A stretch of 64,000 bases of DNA from Betaproteobacteria bacterium HGW-Betaproteobacteria-16 (lineage in GTDB: Bacteria > Pseudomonadota > Gammaproteobacteria > Burkholderiales > Burkholderiaceae_C), in NCBI GenBank assembly GCA_002840835.1, contig PHCQ01000016.1:26931-90930 (forward strand), written 5' to 3'. The stretch's first letter is position 1. Each line of letters begins with the position of its first letter. The position numbers and the translations under genes are program-made. Below the pieces are notes generated by a model. That model worked only from the letters and a program-made list of their open reading frames with translations. It was not told the DNA's origin and did not search any database. Positions 27,036 through 38,715 of the stretch are shown here, one piece after another.

Positions 27036-27124
27036 TTGAACGCCATGTCCTTCTCTGTGTGTTGACTTGGCGTGTATGGTGCGCAGCCTTGGCCGCCACC
27101 GCATTAACCTGGGTTCATTGCGCC

Positions 27125-27739
27125 ATGTCCCGCGACTTTCACTGCCTGGCCTGCCGCCCCGATATCGAAGCCATGCTGACAGCCGTGCCGGGCGCGTTGT
27201 CGCGATGGCAAGCCTTGCCGCGCCGCACCATCGCGGCCGGCGAATGCGTGCTGCGCCAGGGCGACATGGCGCGCCATGTGTGGTTCGTCCAGCAGGGGCT
27301 TGTGCGCTGTTATTTCCTGTCGGCCGATGGCCGGGAGCGCAATCGTTCGTTTCACGCCGAAGGCACCTGGGTGGGGGGTGGCACCCCGCCGCATCCGAGT
27401 CCGAGTCCGTACACGATGGAAGCCGTCGAGGCGCTGCAGTTGGTGGAAATGTCTTACGCCGAGCTGGCAGGCTGGCTGCACGACCTGCCTGCCACGCGCC
27501 CGGTGCTGGATGATGGTCTGAGCGCGGCCTTTGCCAAGCAGGCGGCGCGCGAGGCGGACCTGCTGCTGCTCGATGCCTCTTCGCGCTACCTCGCTTTCCA
27601 GTCCGAATACGGCGAGATCGAACAGCGCATCGCGCTTCACCACGTGGCGAGCTACCTGGGCATCACCAATGTCGCGCTGTCGCGCATCCGTTCGCGGATG
27701 GGGCTGGTGGCGCCCCGCATGCGAAGAGCCGCAGCCTGA
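27125..27739 (+). CDS. Crp/Fnr family transcriptional regulator
   Basis: A 204-residue regulator with an N-terminal cyclic-nucleotide-binding-type jelly roll ('AAGECVLRQGDMARHVWFVQQGLVRCYFLS') and a C-terminal helix-turn-helix 'HHVASYLGITNVALSRIRSRMG'. The N-terminus has only two cysteines in 'HCLACRP', not the four-cysteine FNR cluster. The start was placed at MSRDFH; upstream sequence encodes an unlikely hydrophobic leader. Divergent from the sterol-desaturase gene. Confidence 0.86.
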   Translation: MSRDFHCLACRPDIEAMLTAVPGALSRWQALPRRTIAAGECVLRQGDMARHVWFVQQGLVRCYFLSADGRERNRSFHAEGTWVGGGTPPHPSPSPYTMEAVEALQLVEMSYAELAGWLHDLPATRPVLDDGLSAAFAKQAAREADLLLLDASSRYLAFQSEYGEIEQRIALHHVASYLGITNVALSRIRSRMGLVAPRMRRAAA

Positions 27740-27790
27740 GTGCGCTTGTCCAGGCCTGGCCTCAGAGCCGCACCTGCCCAGGCTGTCGCA

Positions 27791-28966
27791 TCAATCGCGC
27801 GGTGATCCAGCCCCTGCTGATCCGGCGTTTTCCGCATCCCCATCCTCGTCCTTGTGCAGCTTGATCCCCATGCGCTCGGCGCGTTTGGCCCACAGCTGCC
27901 GGGCCATTTGCTGCATGTCCGCGACCTTGTCGCCTTCGTCAAGAATCTCGATGCCCAGCAGGGTCTCGACCACGTCTTCGAGCGTGACCAGGCCCTTGGT
28001 TTCGCCGTATTCGCCCACCACCAGGGCAATGTGCTGGCGCTGTTCCAGCAGGGTCTCCAGCAGACGCGAAAGTAGCGTGCTGGACAGCACGGCCACGATC
28101 TCACGCTGGAAGGTGGACACAGGCAGGTCGCCCTTGCCCTGGTTCTGCGCCACCAGCAGGTCTTCGCGCAGCACAAAGCCGGTGACCGCGTCCAGGTTGT
28201 CGCCGAAGATGGGCAGGCGCGAGAAAGGCGTCTTCTCTGGCGTGCTCAGGGCGTCGCTGACCTTGGTGTCTCTTTGCAGTGCGGCCACCACAATGCGTGG
28301 CGTCATCACCGTGCTGGCCTCGACCGACTTGAATAAAAACAGGTTGCGGATGATCTTGGACTCGCGCTCGTTGATCATGCCCTGTTCCTGGCCGATGCCG
28401 GCCATGGCCACGAATTCGTCGCGGCTGAAGTGGTGGAGCTTCTGTCCGCCGGAGATCATCTGGGTCAGCTTTTCAGAGACCACGATCAGCGGGTACATGC
28501 TCTTGATCAGCAGGTTCACAAAGGTGCCGGTCATGCCCGCGAGCTGGCGCCAGTACACAGCGCCCAGGGTCTTGGGCACGATCTCTGAGAGGAACAGGAT
28601 GAGCAGCGTCATGACCGCCGAAAACAGGCCGAACCAGGCGCTGCCGAACACGGCCGTGGCCTTGGAGCCCGCGCCAATGGCGCCCACGGTGTGTGCAATG
28701 GTGTTGACCGTGAGGATGGCGGCCAGGGACTGGTCGATCTTGTCTTCCTTGAGCTGCTTGAGCATTTCAGCCTTTTTGGGCTGGGTTTCGCGCAAGCCGG
28801 CGATGTAGGAAGGGGTGATGCTCAGCAGCGTGGCTTCGGCCACCGAGCAGAGGAAAGAAAACAGCAGTGCAAGCACCACGTACAACACCAGCAGAAAGGC
28901 GTCGCCGCCGAGGGAGACGCTGGTCAAGGTGTTGAGGGTGTCAGGCAATACGGAGGCGGGGTCCAT
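27791..28966 (-). CDS. CNNM/CBS-domain transporter (CorC/HlyC-like)
   Basis: A 391-residue membrane protein: DUF21/CNNM transmembrane domain in the first 190 residues, then a CBS-pair domain ('VMTPRIVVAALQRD', 'GFVLREDLLV', 'ALVVGEYGETKGLVTLEDVVETLLGIEI'). CNNM proteins move Mg2+ or are linked to divalent-metal homeostasis. A C-terminal charged tail replaces the CorC_HlyC domain of longer members. The ATG at 28966 was taken over a TTG 30 bases upstream. Confidence 0.88.
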   Translation of the reverse strand: MDPASVLPDTLNTLTSVSLGGDAFLLVLYVVLALLFSFLCSVAEATLLSITPSYIAGLRETQPKKAEMLKQLKEDKIDQSLAAILTVNTIAHTVGAIGAGSKATAVFGSAWFGLFSAVMTLLILFLSEIVPKTLGAVYWRQLAGMTGTFVNLLIKSMYPLIVVSEKLTQMISGGQKLHHFSRDEFVAMAGIGQEQGMINERESKIIRNLFLFKSVEASTVMTPRIVVAALQRDTKVSDALSTPEKTPFSRLPIFGDNLDAVTGFVLREDLLVAQNQGKGDLPVSTFQREIVAVLSSTLLSRLLETLLEQRQHIALVVGEYGETKGLVTLEDVVETLLGIEILDEGDKVADMQQMARQLWAKRAERMGIKLHKDEDGDAENAGSAGAGSPRD

Positions 28967-29120
28967 GGAGGGAATTGGTGGTGAAGAGGAGGTCAAGGAT
29001 ACAGATAGGACTCACGGCTTGGTCCTGGCCCCCTCTTTTTTCGTTCGCGCGGGAGGTGTTTGACAGGGCATTCAGTGTGGAGGCATGGCCCTCTTCCGGT
29101 CGACCCGGACAGTGACAGTC

Positions 29121-31614
29121 TCATCCCCCGCTGCGCAACAGCATGGCGGGGTTGAGGGACATCTGGCGCAGCAAGTAGCGTGCGCCCAGCCCCAGGCTGA
29201 TGGCACTCACGCCCACGGCGGTGAGCACGCCGCTCCAGTACAGCCCGGAGGGGTCCATGTCCAGCCGCCAGCGCAGCAGGCCGGTGGCCAGCGCGCTGCC
29301 GGCCAGCACGGCAAAGCTTGCGGTCACCCCGGCCAGCAAGGTGTATTCCCAGTACAGCACACGGCGCAGGCTGGAATGGCGCGCACCCAGGGCGTGCATC
29401 ACGGTGGCGTCGAACACCTGGCGGGTGCGGCTGGCGGCCACCACGCTGGCCAGCACCAGCAGGCTGGCGGCCAGGCACACACCGGCCACCACCACCAGGC
29501 CGCTGCTGGCACGGCCCATCAAGGCGCGGGTTTCGCGCAGCAGCGATTCGGTGCGCACGCTGGCGATGTTGGGTGCCACGGCGGCCAGGCGGTCTTGCGC
29601 GGACAGGGCTTCATCGGCCGGCAGCCAGGCGGCGCCCACGTGGCGGGTGATGAAGGGGTCGAGCACGCCGTCGCTGAAGATCGCTTCCAGCCACAGGCGC
29701 GACTGCATGCGGCGCTGGCTGTAGATGGCCGACAGCGTGACGTCCACCGGTGTGCCCATGATCTCGAAGCGCAGCGCGTCGCCCACCTTCAGGCCGAGCT
29801 GGTCGGCCTCCCGGTCTTCCATGGCCACCAGCGGTTCGCCGGTGTGGTCGGCCGGCCACCATTGCCCGCGGTCGATCACCACGTCGTCGATGTTGCCGGC
29901 GCGGTTGCTCAGCTTGTGCTCGTCGCGCGCCTCCATGGCGCGTTCGCCATCGGTGCTGCTGCGCAGGACTTCGCCGTTCACCGCCACCAGCCGCCCCAGC
30001 ACCAGCGGCGCGGTCTGCACACGGTCCAGGCCGGGCGCGGCCTGCAGGGTTTCGCGCAGGGTGTCGATCTGTTCGGTCTGCACGTCGTAGAACACCAGGG
30101 CCGGTGCGTTGGCCGGTACGGTTTCGTTCACCGTGCGCAGCAGCGACACCACCACCAGCGTGCAGGCCACCAGCAGGGTGAGCGCCGAGCCCAGCGACAG
30201 CAGCGCAGGCCGCAGCGGCGAGTGCGGCTGCTGCAGGCCGGCCAACGCCAGCTGCAATTCCACGGGCGGCTGCCAGCGCGTCATGCCCTGTACCTGGCGC
30301 GCCACGTGTTTCAGCCCGCGCGTGATGCCTTCCAGCAGCAACAGCAGGCCAGCGGTGGCGGCCACGAAGGCCAGGCCAAATCGCGGGTCGGGCAGGGTGA
30401 GCACCAACAGCAGCAACACCACGCCGGCCGCAGCGGCCGTGAGCCACCACGTGCTGCGCGGGGTCGTGAGGTTGGCGCCATTGACGCCGCGAAACAGTGC
30501 AGCGGGGGAGATCGACAGCGCGCGGCCCAGCGCCGGCAAGGCGAAGGCCACGGCCGTGAGCACGCCAAACATCAGCGCCACCAGCGAAGAAGGCCACAGC
30601 CCGACCAGCAGCACCGCCATGGGCAAACGCTCGGCCGTGGCGAAGGCGGCTGCCAGGGCCAGGGCATTGCCCAGCAGCACGCCTGCAGCACTGGCCAGCA
30701 GCGCCAGCATCACGATCTGCAGCAGCACCATCGCGGCCAGTTGTCTGTCACGCAGGCCCAGCGCGCGCAGCGTGGCCAGTGAGGTGAGCTTGCCTTGCAG
30801 GTAGGCCTGCACGCTGTTGAACACGCCCAGGCCGCCAATGAACAGCGCAGAGAACCCGATCAGCAGCAGGCCGGAGCCGATCTGTGCCAGCACCTCGGCC
30901 ATGCGTGCGCTGCGCTGGTCGAAGGTCTGCACCTCGGCGTCCAGTGCGGGGAAGGCGGCCACAAAGGCGTCGCGCCACTCGTTGGCAGGTTCGTCGGTGC
31001 GCACGCGGTAGTGGTACTCCACGCGGCTGAGGGGCTGCACAAGTCCGGTCGCCTTTAGCGCACCATCGGCCACCAGCACGGGGGCGCCACCCCAGTCGGC
31101 GCGCAGGCTGCGGTCGGGCTGGCGGGTGATGAGGGCGCGCACCTCCAGGTTCAGATCGCCAATGTCGATGCGGTCGCCAGGCTGCAAGTTCAGGCGCTGG
31201 GCCAGGGTGGCGTCCACCGCTGCACCCCAGTCGGCGCCGCGCGGGGCCAGGGCCGCGTCCAGCGCAGAGGCCGGGGCCAGCGTCACTTCGCCGTACAGCG
31301 GGTACTGCGCATCGGTGCTTTGCAGTTCAATGAGTTGCGCCTGCCCGCTGGCAGTGCGCAACATGGTGCGCAACTCGACCATGCGCGAGACGGTGGCGGT
31401 GTCGTTCATCCAGGCCATCACGTCGGCGGGCAGGGGTTGCTGGTATTCCACTTCCACGTCGCCGCCGAACAGCAGGCGCGCGTCGGAGCGCAGCGCGTCG
31501 GCCACCTGGCGGTACAGGCCACCGCCGGCCGCCACCAGCGAAACGCCCAGCACCAGGCAGGCGCAGAAGATCCACAGGCTGCGGCCACTGCGGCGCAGGT
31601 CGCGCCAGGCCAGA

Positions 31615-31631
<17 letters not shown>
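29121..31631 (-). CDS. FtsX-like ABC permease (YbbP-like)
   Basis: An 836-residue permease with an N-terminal helix after 'LDLAWRDLRRSGRSLWIFCACLVLG', a large periplasmic domain and two FtsX bundles, the second at the C-terminus ('LGARHSSLRRVLYWEYTLLAGV'). The gene overlaps the end of the adjacent ABC ATPase gene by 17 bases. The arrangement is that of YbbA-YbbP in enterobacteria, whose function is poorly understood. Confidence 0.9.
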
Positions 31632-32376
<745 letters not shown>

Positions 32377-32527
32377 TCGGTGCGGGAAGCGTGGGGGAGG
32401 GCGCCAGGGTCAGGTGTGCTGTCTGTGCGGCAGGGCAACGCAGTGTGAGGCCATTGCCCGACGGAGGTTCCTGGTGCGTCCGAAGGTTTGTCGCAACGGT
32501 TCGAGCGGCATGGCGTCGGGAGTGGGT

Positions 32528-33205
32528 TCAGCGCGGAGGCAGGGTCCACACGCGCTCGCCTCCCACGGCGTGGTGCTGACGGCCTGGCGCGGCGCCCAGC
32601 ACATGGCCGCCGGTGAAGGCACCAAAGGCGGGCAGGATGGATTGTCCCGGCTCACTCACGAAACAGGGCAGGCGCAGCCGGTCACGGCCCGGGCCTTGCA
32701 GCGCCACCACGGGGTGCAGGTGGCCGGCCAGCACGTGGTGGGTGGGATGGCTTTGTGGATGGTGACAGCAAGCAAAGGGTCCGAGCAACCAGGGTTCGTC
32801 CACCACGGCAATGCCCAGCGAGGGAGGTGGGTCACCGGCGCGATCGTCGTGGTTGCCGCGCACCAGGGTGGCGTCCAGTGCAGCGTGGCGTTCGCGCCAG
32901 GCCTGCAGCGATGCCAGCACATGTGGTGTGCGCGCGGCTGGCGCGTGAAGGAAGTCGCCCAGGCACACCAGGCGGCGAGCCTGGTGGCGGGTGATCAGTT
33001 CGTCGAGCCGCGTGAGGTTGTCCTGCGAAGTGCCGTGCGGCACGGGTTGGCCCAGTGCACGGTAAGTCGCCGCCTTGCCCAGGTGCAGGTCGGCCACGAA
33101 CAGCGTGTGGGCAGCCGGCCACCAAAGCGCACGCTCGGGCAGCAGGTGCAGGCTTTCACCGGCCCATTCGACGCAGGCGTGAGGAGGTTCGGCGATGGGG
33201 AGCAT
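32528..33205 (-). CDS. pdeM: Ligase-associated DNA phosphodiesterase PdeM
   Basis: A 225-residue calcineurin-like metallophosphoesterase. The metal motifs appear in order: 'FVADLHLGK', 'CLGDFLH', 'VRGNHDD' and 'AGHLHPV'. This matches the manganese-dependent DNA phosphodiesterase (MPE/PdeM) of the bacterial Lhr-Lig-Exo DNA repair cluster. The other three members lie at 34.5-41.4 kb on the same strand. The start MLPIAEP was chosen; 37 upstream in-frame residues are not conserved-looking. Confidence 0.88.
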   Translation of the reverse strand: MLPIAEPPHACVEWAGESLHLLPERALWWPAAHTLFVADLHLGKAATYRALGQPVPHGTSQDNLTRLDELITRHQARRLVCLGDFLHAPAARTPHVLASLQAWRERHAALDATLVRGNHDDRAGDPPPSLGIAVVDEPWLLGPFACCHHPQSHPTHHVLAGHLHPVVALQGPGRDRLRLPCFVSEPGQSILPAFGAFTGGHVLGAAPGRQHHAVGGERVWTLPPR

Positions 33206-33350
33206 GCCCTGGATTGTGGGCAGATGTTGCCGGCAAGTGTGTGACAGCGGGCCAGACCTGAGCGCACCGCGGGGAGAACGGTGGTAGGGTGTTTGCCCAG
33301 ACTCAACAAAAGTCAAGGCAGCCCGTTCGTGTCGGGCACGTGCTCAAGCG

Positions 33351-34322
33351 TCAGACCTCATCCGCGCGAACCTGCGGTGGGCTCAGAAATTTCATGCGTC
33401 GTCGAATGCGCCCACCATTTCGTGCCACAGCCTGCCGCACCCACAACGTCGCTGCTTGGGGAAGAGAGCGCCAGCCTGTGCGGACGGTCTCGCAGGCCCA
33501 TGACCAGCTCAGTTTGCCGGTGTATTCGGGGTGCCAGGGTTTGGCGACGGTGAAGTGGCAAACGCCACTGAGTGAGTCAACGGCCGCTTGGTTCGTCGGA
33601 CCATTGGTTGGCATCTCAAGTGAGGGCACCACGCCGACGTTGGATACCTGAATGTTCCAGCGCGGGTCGAGCCGGCCCCAGTTTCCCGCCAATGTGGCGT
33701 TGAGCGCATCTTGGTCCGGGAAGCTGAGGCGATGGCTGTGCTGGTCAAGAAACTGGAAGGCGCGCTCGGAGATTTTTTCGGATTCCCAGACAGGTAGGTT
33801 GAATAGCAGCATGCCTGCATTGAAATAGACCGCTCCTGCAGGCGCTTCAATTTCCGGAAAACGGTCCCGCACGAATTCGTCGAATGCTCCGAGTGCATAG
33901 TCCTGAACCGCCCAAGCCGGGAAGGAGCCCAAGTCGGTATCCCAAAGAGGGGCAAGATTGGTGGTGACCAGAATATCGCTATCCAGATAGAGCGCTTTTT
34001 TTCTTCCACTCGGAAAAAATTCTGGAACCATGATCCGCAAATAGGTGGACTGGGAATATATGCCACTGTTGAAGCCTGCAAACCGTTCCATCTGCGGTGC
34101 AATGAACCTCAGGGTCATCCGTGGGTGCGCTCCGCCCAGCGCCGTCTGAATTCGCGCGCAATTGGCCGCACCTAACCCGCCATCGGCAATCACGATCTCC
34201 ACTTCCCGATCCTTGTCCAGTCGCCGAAGCGCTGAATGCAGTGTCACAGTCAAAGGCATCGCATAAGCGGCGTCCGCAGCGACGATGATGCTGATGGGTT
34301 CTGTTGGTTCGGCTTTGTTCAT
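33351..34322 (-). CDS. Family 8 glycosyltransferase
   Basis: A 323-residue GT-A-fold enzyme of the LgtC/GT8 type. Seen: the start 'ISIIVAADAAYAMPLTVTLHSAL', the DxD motif in 'ALYLDSDILV', 'VYFNAGMLLFNL', 'FPDQDALNATLAG' and 'CHFTVAKPWH', all GT8 landmarks. Typical substrates are sugar nucleotides used in LPS or capsule building. The gene and the 180 bases upstream are visibly less GC-rich than neighbours, which suggests transfer. It splits the ligase-associated repair cluster. The ATG at 34322 follows a TTG two codons upstream. Confidence 0.85.
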   Translation of the reverse strand: MNKAEPTEPISIIVAADAAYAMPLTVTLHSALRRLDKDREVEIVIADGGLGAANCARIQTALGGAHPRMTLRFIAPQMERFAGFNSGIYSQSTYLRIMVPEFFPSGRKKALYLDSDILVTTNLAPLWDTDLGSFPAWAVQDYALGAFDEFVRDRFPEIEAPAGAVYFNAGMLLFNLPVWESEKISERAFQFLDQHSHRLSFPDQDALNATLAGNWGRLDPRWNIQVSNVGVVPSLEMPTNGPTNQAAVDSLSGVCHFTVAKPWHPEYTGKLSWSWACETVRTGWRSLPQAATLWVRQAVARNGGRIRRRMKFLSPPQVRADEV

Positions 34323-34502
34323 GATCAAACGTGGGGAAGCTTCTCATTGAAAGCAGTGACGATATCGCGCTCGCAGTTCACGTGTTATTTAACTTGCAGG
34401 GCTTAGAAGCGACCCAAGGAAGCAATGATGGTGTTGGCGAACACCATTGTGGAGGCTTTGTAGCATTCTGAAAATGGCTTTCACGCGGTCATGAAAAAGG
34501 GT

Positions 34503-37217
34503 TCAGAGCGGTGGCAGCGGTCGCGACGGTTTGCGTTCGCGGCGTGATCGCCGATCACCGGCGCGTTGGGAGGCGGGGCTGTCGCGGCCGAAGTCCAGTG
34601 TGTCGAGCACGGCCTGTACGTCGCCAGTGTCTTCGCCTTCCGGGCTTTGTGCCTTGTCGCGTACGTTCTTCCTGGACTTGCCGTCAGCGGCTTTCTCCAG
34701 TTGGGCCACCATGCGCGCGATGCGTTCGGCCACGTTCTCGTTGCTGAACTTTTCGCGGAAGCGCTCCACCATGAGCGGAAAGGCAAACGGCGTGGGCCGC
34801 TCCAGTGGCCGCAGCATCAATGTCTGCTTGCTCATCCGCGCGAGCGCGGCCTGCAGGCGCGCCATGTCCAGCTCCAGCGCCAGCAGTTCCTGTTCCGCCT
34901 GGTGCAGCAGGCGGTTGGCCGGGTCGTACTGGCGGAACACCTCCCAGAACAGGCGTGACGACGCCTGCAGCTGCCGGCTGCTGCGCTGCTCGCCGGGGTG
35001 GCCCTGAAACACCAGGCCTGCCACGCGCGCGATTTCCCGGAAGCGCCGCTGCGCCAGTTCGCCGGCGTTGAGGCTGTCGAGCACTTCCTGCCGCAGAGCG
35101 TCGTCGCTCACGGGAGTGCGCAAGACCTGTGGCAGCAGCTCGGCCCAGTCCGTGTGGGTGGGTGAAAGCAATTCAAACCCGTAGTCGTTGACCGCAATGG
35201 AAAACGTGGTGGGCGAATGGCGTGCCACGCGCCAGGCAACGAGGCCACCCAGGCCAAGGTGCACATGGCGGCCCGCAAACGGGTAGAGGAACAGGTGCGT
35301 GCCTTCGCGGGAGTGCAGCACTTCGGCCAGCAGTTGCTGTCGTGTGGGCAAGGCCGACCATTCGCTTTGCACCGCCAGAAGGCCTTTCGCAGCCCGCAAC
35401 TCGGGCGCGCGGTGGTGGCCATCGGCCACCTGTTCGAGCTGGTCCACTACCGCGTCGGCCAGCGTGGTGGACAGTGGCATCTTGCCGCCGTTCCAGCGCG
35501 GCACGGCAGGGCGTTGCCCGTGCGCGCGTTTGACCCACGCTGTCATTTCGTGCACGCGCACCAGTTCCAGCAGCCGCCCGCTGAAGAGAAAACAGTCGCC
35601 CGGTTTCAGGCGCGCAGCAAAGCTCTCCTCCACCTGACCCAGGCGCGCACCGCCCACGAACTGCACCGACATGCTGGCGTCGCTGACGATGGTGCCGATG
35701 TTCATGCGGTGGCGTCTGGCCAGCCGTGCATCGGGCACGCGCCACACACCATTCGCGTCCACCTGCACGCGGTGAAAGTCCGGGTAGGCGCCCAGTGCTT
35801 CGCCGCCCTGGCGCACAAAGGCCAGGCACCAGGCCCAGTCGGCATCGCTGAGCTGTGCGTAGGCCGCTGTGCTGCGCACTTCGGTCAGCAATTCTTCGGG
35901 CACGAAACCACCGCCCAGCGCCACCGTGACCAGGTGCTGCACCAGCACGTCGAGCGGTTGCAGCGGCACCTCGCGGGCTTCGATATACCCGGCCACCACA
36001 GCGTCGCGTGCGGCCGCACCTTCGATCAGTTCCAGCGCATGCGTGGGCACGATGGTGATGCGCGAAGGCCGGCCCGGCGCGTGGCCGGAACGCCCGGCGC
36101 GCTGCAGCAACCGGGCAATGCCTTTGGGAGAGCCGATCTGCAGCACGCGTTCCACCGGCAGGAAGTCGACACCCAGGTCCAGGCTGCTGGTGCACACCAC
36201 CGCGCGCAGCGCACCGCTCTTGAGCCCAGCTTCCACCCATTCGCGCACGCCGCGGTCCAGCGAGCCGTGGTGCAGAGCGATCAGGCCGGCCCAGTCGGGC
36301 CGAGCGTCCAGCAGGGCCTGGTACCAGAGTTCGGCTTGTGATCGCGTGTTGGTGAAGACCAGCGTGCTGCCACTGCGTTCGATCTCTTCCACCACCTGCG
36401 GCAGCATGCTGATGCCCAGATGGCCAGCCCAGGGAAAGCGGTCGGTGTGGGGTGGCAACAGTGTGTCCACCGTCAGTCGCTTGGGTGTCTTGCCCTGCAC
36501 CAGCACACCCTTGCATCCGGGCCCGAGCAAGGTGTGCTGCGCCACATCGAGGTTGCCCAGCGTGGCCGACATGCCCCACACCATCAGCCCCGGGTTCCAG
36601 CGGCGCAGGCGCGCCATCGCCAGTTGCGTCTGCACGCCGCGCTTGTTGCCCATGAGCTCATGCCATTCGTCCACCACCACCAGGCGTGTGCGGCCCAGCG
36701 TGTCCGACGCGTCGGCCCGCGCCAGCAACACGCTCAGGCTCTCAGGCGTGGTGACCAGAACGGTCGGCAGGCGGCGGTCTTGTGCGTTGCGTTCGCCGCT
36801 GGCGGTGTCGCCACTGCGCGCGCCTGCACTCCAGTGCGGTGCCATCTCGGCCAGTGGTTCCTTCAGGGCGCGCAAGGTGTCTGCGGCCAGGGCGCGCATG
36901 GGGGTGATCCAGATGACGGTGAGTGGGGCCGCGGGCTGCGCGCGTGTGTTCAGGCGTGCGCCTGGGCTTTCGATCTCTGCGCTGGTTGCCCGAGCGGATT
37001 CGACTGCCTTCGATCTCGATGCCTTGGCGTCGACCAGCGCCTGCAACGCCCCCAGCCAAACCGCAAAGGTTTTGCCCGATCCGGTGGTGGCGTGCAGCAG
37101 GCCGCTCTGGCCACGCGCCATGGCGGCCCACACCTGGCGCTGGAAGGGAAACGGTTTCCAGCCGCGCGCGGTGAGCCAGGCCGTTGCGCTGATGGGTGAG
37201 GGCACGGGCACCTTCAT
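34503..37217 (-). CDS. Lhr-Core type DEXH helicase, ligase-associated
   Basis: A 904-residue superfamily 2 helicase. Motif I '[13 protein letters not shown]', Ia '[12 protein letters not shown]', II 'VVDEWHEL' (DEWH in place of DEXH), III 'GMSATLGN', then '[14 protein letters not shown]', '[11 protein letters not shown]' and VI '[12 protein letters not shown]' are present, followed by the Lhr winged helix and beta-barrel core. A C-terminal basic, serine/arginine-rich tail is unusual. Characterised homologues are ssDNA-dependent ATPases that unwind 3'-tailed duplexes. Its start overlaps the stop of an AraC regulator (ATGA). Confidence 0.92.
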   Translation of the reverse strand: MKVPVPSPISATAWLTARGWKPFPFQRQVWAAMARGQSGLLHATTGSGKTFAVWLGALQALVDAKASRSKAVESARATSAEIESPGARLNTRAQPAAPLTVIWITPMRALAADTLRALKEPLAEMAPHWSAGARSGDTASGERNAQDRRLPTVLVTTPESLSVLLARADASDTLGRTRLVVVDEWHELMGNKRGVQTQLAMARLRRWNPGLMVWGMSATLGNLDVAQHTLLGPGCKGVLVQGKTPKRLTVDTLLPPHTDRFPWAGHLGISMLPQVVEEIERSGSTLVFTNTRSQAELWYQALLDARPDWAGLIALHHGSLDRGVREWVEAGLKSGALRAVVCTSSLDLGVDFLPVERVLQIGSPKGIARLLQRAGRSGHAPGRPSRITIVPTHALELIEGAAARDAVVAGYIEAREVPLQPLDVLVQHLVTVALGGGFVPEELLTEVRSTAAYAQLSDADWAWCLAFVRQGGEALGAYPDFHRVQVDANGVWRVPDARLARRHRMNIGTIVSDASMSVQFVGGARLGQVEESFAARLKPGDCFLFSGRLLELVRVHEMTAWVKRAHGQRPAVPRWNGGKMPLSTTLADAVVDQLEQVADGHHRAPELRAAKGLLAVQSEWSALPTRQQLLAEVLHSREGTHLFLYPFAGRHVHLGLGGLVAWRVARHSPTTFSIAVNDYGFELLSPTHTDWAELLPQVLRTPVSDDALRQEVLDSLNAGELAQRRFREIARVAGLVFQGHPGEQRSSRQLQASSRLFWEVFRQYDPANRLLHQAEQELLALELDMARLQAALARMSKQTLMLRPLERPTPFAFPLMVERFREKFSNENVAERIARMVAQLEKAADGKSRKNVRDKAQSPEGEDTGDVQAVLDTLDFGRDSPASQRAGDRRSRRERKPSRPLPPL

Positions 37218-38038
37218 TCCGCGTGTGTGCTGCGCGCCCGGCTCAGTGCACGCGACAGGGCCGATACATTGCCGTAGCCCGCTGTTCTGGCCGCTTCCTT
37301 CAAACCCTTGCCCAGATCCACGGCGCGCTGGGCCATGGCCAGCCGGATGGCCGCGAGGTATTTACCCGGCGTTCGTTTCATCACGTGACGAAAGCTGGAA
37401 GCAAAGGCCGTGCGTGACATACCTGCTACTCCGGCCAACCGCTCCAACGACCACTCGGCCCCTGGGCGCTGGTGCATGGCGACCAGGGCCTTGGCAATGC
37501 GCGGGTCCGCCAGGCCATTGAACAGACCGGTGCCGTGTGGGCTGGGGTGGGCCACGAGATGGCGCAGCAGACCGATGAACAGAATGTCGCCTGCGCGGTT
37601 GAGCAGCGCCGGATGGCCGCAGCGCGGTGCGTTCAGTTCCATCTCGATCATGGTCAGTGCCAGCCGTAGCGGGGGCTCATCATCCACCAGCGAGAGCACG
37701 CGCGGTTCGGCAAATTCTTCCAGAAACAGGGTGGCCACGGGGCCGGTCAACTGGGTGTGCGCGCAGATCAGTCGGCCCTGTTGGGGTGCGGGCAGACTTT
37801 GCAGCCGATGGGCTTGATCTGCGCGCAGGGCCACCAGGGCAGGGCCCTGAACCTGCACCGAAGCACCGGCCCATTGCAGGCCCATGGCCCCGCCGCTGAG
37901 CAGGTAGACACACAAGGCCTGATCGGCGGCGGGGCCGGCCGAAGCGCCCATATCGCCGGGCCCGGCGGTGGTCAGCGTGACCATGGGGGCCAGGCCCTCC
38001 AGCAAGGCGGAAAGGCGGTCGAGGCGAGGCGGGCTCAT
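37214..38038 (-). CDS. AraC family regulator with cupin_6-like domain
   Basis: A 274-residue regulator: N-terminal cupin domain ('[18 protein letters not shown]', then '[14 protein letters not shown]') and two C-terminal AraC helix-turn-helix motifs ('[25 protein letters not shown]' and '[20 protein letters not shown]'). It overlaps the helicase start, so the repair helicase is probably co-transcribed with it. It is divergent from a peroxiredoxin-like gene, its likely target. Confidence 0.87.
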   Translation of the reverse strand: MSPPRLDRLSALLEGLAPMVTLTTAGPGDMGASAGPAADQALCVYLLSGGAMGLQWAGASVQVQGPALVALRADQAHRLQSLPAPQQGRLICAHTQLTGPVATLFLEEFAEPRVLSLVDDEPPLRLALTMIEMELNAPRCGHPALLNRAGDILFIGLLRHLVAHPSPHGTGLFNGLADPRIAKALVAMHQRPGAEWSLERLAGVAGMSRTAFASSFRHVMKRTPGKYLAAIRLAMAQRAVDLGKGLKEAARTAGYGNVSALSRALSRARSTHAE

Positions 38039-38151
38039 GTGTACGAAATGCAATGAAAAGTGGACTTGGTTTGCTTGGAGTTCAGCATACTGGCGGCATC
38101 CCGTCAATCTTGTTCGAGTTCGTTGTTGCCGGTTTCACCCAAGGAGATCCC

Positions 38152-38700
38152 ATGACCCTCACCGCTCTGACCCCCCGCCTGCCCGTTCCCGACCTGAACG
38201 TCCCACTCACCACCGGCGAACGCTTTGTGCTCGGCGCCCGGGCGGGCGAGCGCTTTGACCTGGTGGTGTTCTACCGCGGTCTGCACTGCCCCATTTGCGC
38301 CAAGTACCTGATGGAGCTGGAGCGCCTCGCGCCCGAATTCGAGAAGCGTGGTGTGAAGGTGATCGCCGTGAGCAGCGACGGTGCAGAGCGCGCACAGGCC
38401 ATGGCCGAGAAAGTCAAGGCAAACGCTCTGCGCTTCGGCCACAGCCTGAGCCTGCACAGCGCCCGGCAATGGGGCCTGTACATCAGCACCTCACGTGGCA
38501 AGACTTCGATCCGGATTGACGAGCCCGAGCTGTTCAGCGAGCCGGGCGTGTTCATCGTGCGGCCCGACGGCTCGCTGTACTACGGGTCCACGCAGACCAT
38601 GCCGTTTGCGCGCCCGTCGTTCCAGGACCTGCTCGGCGCCATCGACTTCGCCATCGACAAAGACTATCCAGCGCGCGGCGAGTACACCGGCAACCTCTGA
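38152..38700 (+). CDS. Peroxiredoxin-like (AhpC/TSA) protein
   Basis: A 182-residue thioredoxin-fold protein of the peroxiredoxin-like family. The redox centre is 'RGLHCPICAKYL' (Cys46 and Cys49), a CPxC motif, followed by 'GVKVIAVSSDGAERAQ'. AAGGAG stands at perfect spacing before MTLTALTP. It is divergent from the AraC regulator, suggesting regulated expression, perhaps in oxidative stress. It is convergent with the DNA ligase with a 15-base gap. Confidence 0.85.
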   Translation: MTLTALTPRLPVPDLNVPLTTGERFVLGARAGERFDLVVFYRGLHCPICAKYLMELERLAPEFEKRGVKVIAVSSDGAERAQAMAEKVKANALRFGHSLSLHSARQWGLYISTSRGKTSIRIDEPELFSEPGVFIVRPDGSLYYGSTQTMPFARPSFQDLLGAIDFAIDKDYPARGEYTGNL

Positions 38701-38715
38701 GCCAGCGCGCGATCT

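Noticed and set aside
29085..30782. A 565-codon plus-strand frame opposite the FtsX-type permease
   Set aside because: Low-complexity glutamine/histidine-rich product, opposite a well-supported permease.
35869..37521. A 550-codon plus-strand frame opposite the Lhr-Core helicase
   Set aside because: Helicase motifs on the other strand are complete; this frame has only arginine/serine-rich antisense composition.
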